From: JALYNX01 sp035292685
GTDB lineage: Bacteria; Actinomycetota; Acidimicrobiia; Spongiisociales; ZC4RG35
Direction of reading: 5' to 3'
Length of the DNA stretch: 64,000 bases
Assembly: GCA_035292685.1 (NCBI GenBank)
Contig: DATDPP010000079.1
Span: forward strand, 177,732-241,731
Shown: piece after piece, positions 62,616-64,000 of the stretch
How positions within the stretch are numbered: position 1 is the first letter of the stretch
Layout of the letters: each line of letters begins with the position of its first letter
Made by a program: the position numbers and the translations under genes
Notes under the pieces: generated by a model
Seen by the model: the letters and a program-made list of their open reading frames with translations, nothing else
What the model was told of the DNA's origin: nothing
Database searches by the model: none

Positions 62616-63722
62616 TTACGGGACGGTCAAATCCCAGACGGCTTGGTCGCCCCAGGCGACCGGGATCGAGACCACGTCGGAGGGTGCTCCGTCTTTTGGT
62701 GAGTGGTAGAAGACCCTGAGTGTCACCGGGGTCGACTCGAAATCGAAGCCCTCGATGTGGAAGCTGAAGAACCCCCAGCATCCGGTTCCACAAGTAGCCG
62801 TGGTGAAATCCTCATAGACCACGTTCCCATCGAGGTCGACCAACTCCAGGCTCACCGTGGCTTCGAACACATTGGCGAAGCCGCTTATTACCAACGGCGC
62901 GTTCCCGGTTCCCGTGGCCGCCGAATCCACGTTCACCGAGTTGAGCTGGTCGAGGAACGAATCCCGGCCCAGGGGCTGGCTGATATCGAGACCGTCGCTC
63001 CCGAAAGTGGTGACCGGCTCACCGCCCACGGTGAAGAGCACCTCGGTTATCTCTTCACTGCCGGCCGCGGTGAAGATGAGCTGGTTGAGCATGGTGTAGT
63101 CCGCCAGCAGCCCACCGGCGCCGTCAACGAACGCCTGATTCATGTCGACGGTGATCATGTGCTCGCTCCGGGTCACTCCCAATACCTCAACCGGGACGGG
63201 GATGGCGGTCTCAAAGCCCGATGGAGGCACCAGCCCATCGGCTGTCAGAAGCCGCAGGGCGTCCAGCCCTGGATCACCACTCGGCGCGGCTTCCGCCGAG
63301 GCGAAGAAGGGGACCAGCGCCGGATTACCGGTGTTCGAGTTTTCCGGCGGTTGGATCAGGAAGACGATGACGCCTTGCGTGTCGGCCACTGGCGCCGTGG
63401 TAGTGGTTTCCTCCGGCGCGGTGGATGTTGATGCCTGGCTGGTCGAGGTGACCGCCTGCTGGGAGGTTTCGGTCGCCGGCACGGTCGAGGTGGTGGTGGC
63501 CACGACGCCCTCACCACCTCCTCTGTTGATCAGCCAGATCGGGATGGCGGCCAGGATCAGCACGATCGCGGCTGCACCGGCGAATACCAGGACAGGGCTC
63601 TGCTTCTTCGAGCCGTTTGGTTGGGTCATGGTGACCTCCTCTGGGAAGGGCGGTGGCTCCGGGGACATGGACACCAGCCGGTCTGCAAGATTCTTCATTC
63701 TCTGGTCGTCGATTCCGCTCAT
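62616..63722 (-). CDS. Membrane protein with GerMN and Gmad2 domains
   Basis: Protein of 368 residues. A cytoplasmic stretch of about 45 residues, one membrane helix (about 43-66), a Ser/Thr-rich linker (about 70-115), a GerMN domain (about 150-270) with PVEVLGVTRSEHMITVDM and MLNQLIFTAAGSEEITEVLF, and a C-terminal Ig-like Gmad2 domain (about 275-368). GerMN and Gmad2 are known from spore germination and lipoproteins of many non-spore-formers. Its ATG overlaps the sigma factor stop, so it is likely co-expressed, and its short cytoplasmic arm could contact the sigma factor. Confidence 0.88.
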   Translation of the reverse strand: MSGIDDQRMKNLADRLVSMSPEPPPFPEEVTMTQPNGSKKQSPVLVFAGAAAIVLILAAIPIWLINRGGGEGVVATTTSTVPATETSQQAVTSTSQASTSTAPEETTTTAPVADTQGVIVFLIQPPENSNTGNPALVPFFASAEAAPSGDPGLDALRLLTADGLVPPSGFETAIPVPVEVLGVTRSEHMITVDMNQAFVDGAGGLLADYTMLNQLIFTAAGSEEITEVLFTVGGEPVTTFGSDGLDISQPLGRDSFLDQLNSVNVDSAATGTGNAPLVISGFANVFEATVSLELVDLDGNVVYEDFTTATCGTGCWGFFSFHIEGFDFESTPVTLRVFYHSPKDGAPSDVVSIPVAWGDQAVWDLTVP

Positions 63723-64000
63723 GACAGCGACTCCTCGAGGTGCTTTCGGGCTCGGGCGAGGTGACGTTTCACCGCACCTGTTGAGACCCCCATCTGTGCT
63801 GCGACTGCTTCAACCGGGAGATCAGCCCAGTAGGTGAGGAGAACGGCGGCCCTCTGCCTCATTGAGAGCCGATCCACCGCCTTCAGGACATCGATGTCGA
63901 TCTCCTGGGGTGGTGTCGATTCGGGGCCCGCCGCCTTCAGCTCTCTGAGACGACGGGACAGCGTGCTCCGGTGGTGATCTGTAGCCACGCTGAGCACTGC
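63719..64000 (-). CDS. ECF-type sigma factor, C-terminal part (runs off the window)
   Basis: Only the last 93 residues are visible; the frame remains open at the right edge. DRLSMRQRAAVLLTYWADLP and VEAVAAQMGVSTGAVKRHLA form sigma region 4, whose helix-turn-helix binds the -35 element. It is followed with a 4-base overlap by the GerMN protein gene, a layout often seen for a sigma factor and its membrane partner. Confidence 0.88.
   Translation of the reverse strand, partial: AVLSVATDHHRSTLSRRLRELKAAGPESTPPQEIDIDVLKAVDRLSMRQRAAVLLTYWADLPVEAVAAQMGVSTGAVKRHLARARKHLEESLS

Overview
The window is high-GC, gene-dense bacterial chromosome. It most resembles Actinomycetota, plausibly Acidimicrobiia or a close relative. 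The reasons are frequent GTG/TTG starts, tight ATGA or TGATG overlaps, a GuaB3-type IMP dehydrogenase, a DUF222/HNH protein, a maleylpyruvate-isomerase-like DinB-fold protein and TadE/TadG-like pilus genes. The class-level placement is inference. I see no rRNA, tRNA, CRISPR array, prophage or insertion sequence, and no gene-free stretch longer than 300 bases.

Regions: (1) 2-1452, the end of a Tad-pilus-type locus. (2) 1462-10174, a minus-strand block of core metabolism: purN-purH-folD, icd, then nadA-nadB-nadC-mdh. (3) 10234-13260, a rhodanese, two membrane-associated proteins of unknown role and a PlsC-like acyltransferase. (4) 13268-26355, catabolism: an aryl/acyl-CoA ligase, SDR, tryptophan dioxygenase, kynureninase-like enzyme, Rid protein, enoyl-CoA hydratase, acyl-CoA dehydrogenase and hutH-hutI. 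This set could carry tryptophan to anthranilate and then to a CoA thioester. (5) 26363-33144, a DUF2207/LemA pair, sucCD with a B12-binding mutase subunit, and transaldolase. (6) 33108-35825, a small accessory patch: nucleotidyltransferase, two uncharacterised proteins and a DUF222/HNH protein. (7) 35838-51764, a UvrD/PcrA helicase, two sensor kinases, an orphan CheA-CheW-receiver hybrid, guaB3-guaA, a CPBP protease, trpS, a molybdopterin oxidoreductase fused to pentapeptide repeats, an LCP protein, a NUDIX hydrolase and a GNAT. (8) 51899-62490, a respiratory complex I operon nuoABCD-HIJKLMN. (9) 62616-64000, a GerMN/Gmad2 membrane protein and the end of an ECF sigma factor.

Two non-coding systems stand out. 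First, every gap longer than about 20 nt inside the nuo operon (five of five) holds the same kind of element: about four heptads of form TNNTCCG, then about four of form ANNACGG, then a CGAGCGAAG-like tail. Each could fold into a long periodic hairpin in the transcript. Second, two copies of a roughly 95-nt element (15618-15712 and 51801-51898) share an unusual two-helix architecture with an identical 9-nt bulge, and one helix pair differs by a compensatory change. The nuo operon also lacks nuoE, nuoF and nuoG, so the complex encoded here has no NADH-oxidising module in place. A 52-bp near-perfect palindrome fills the convergent gap at 17951-18002.
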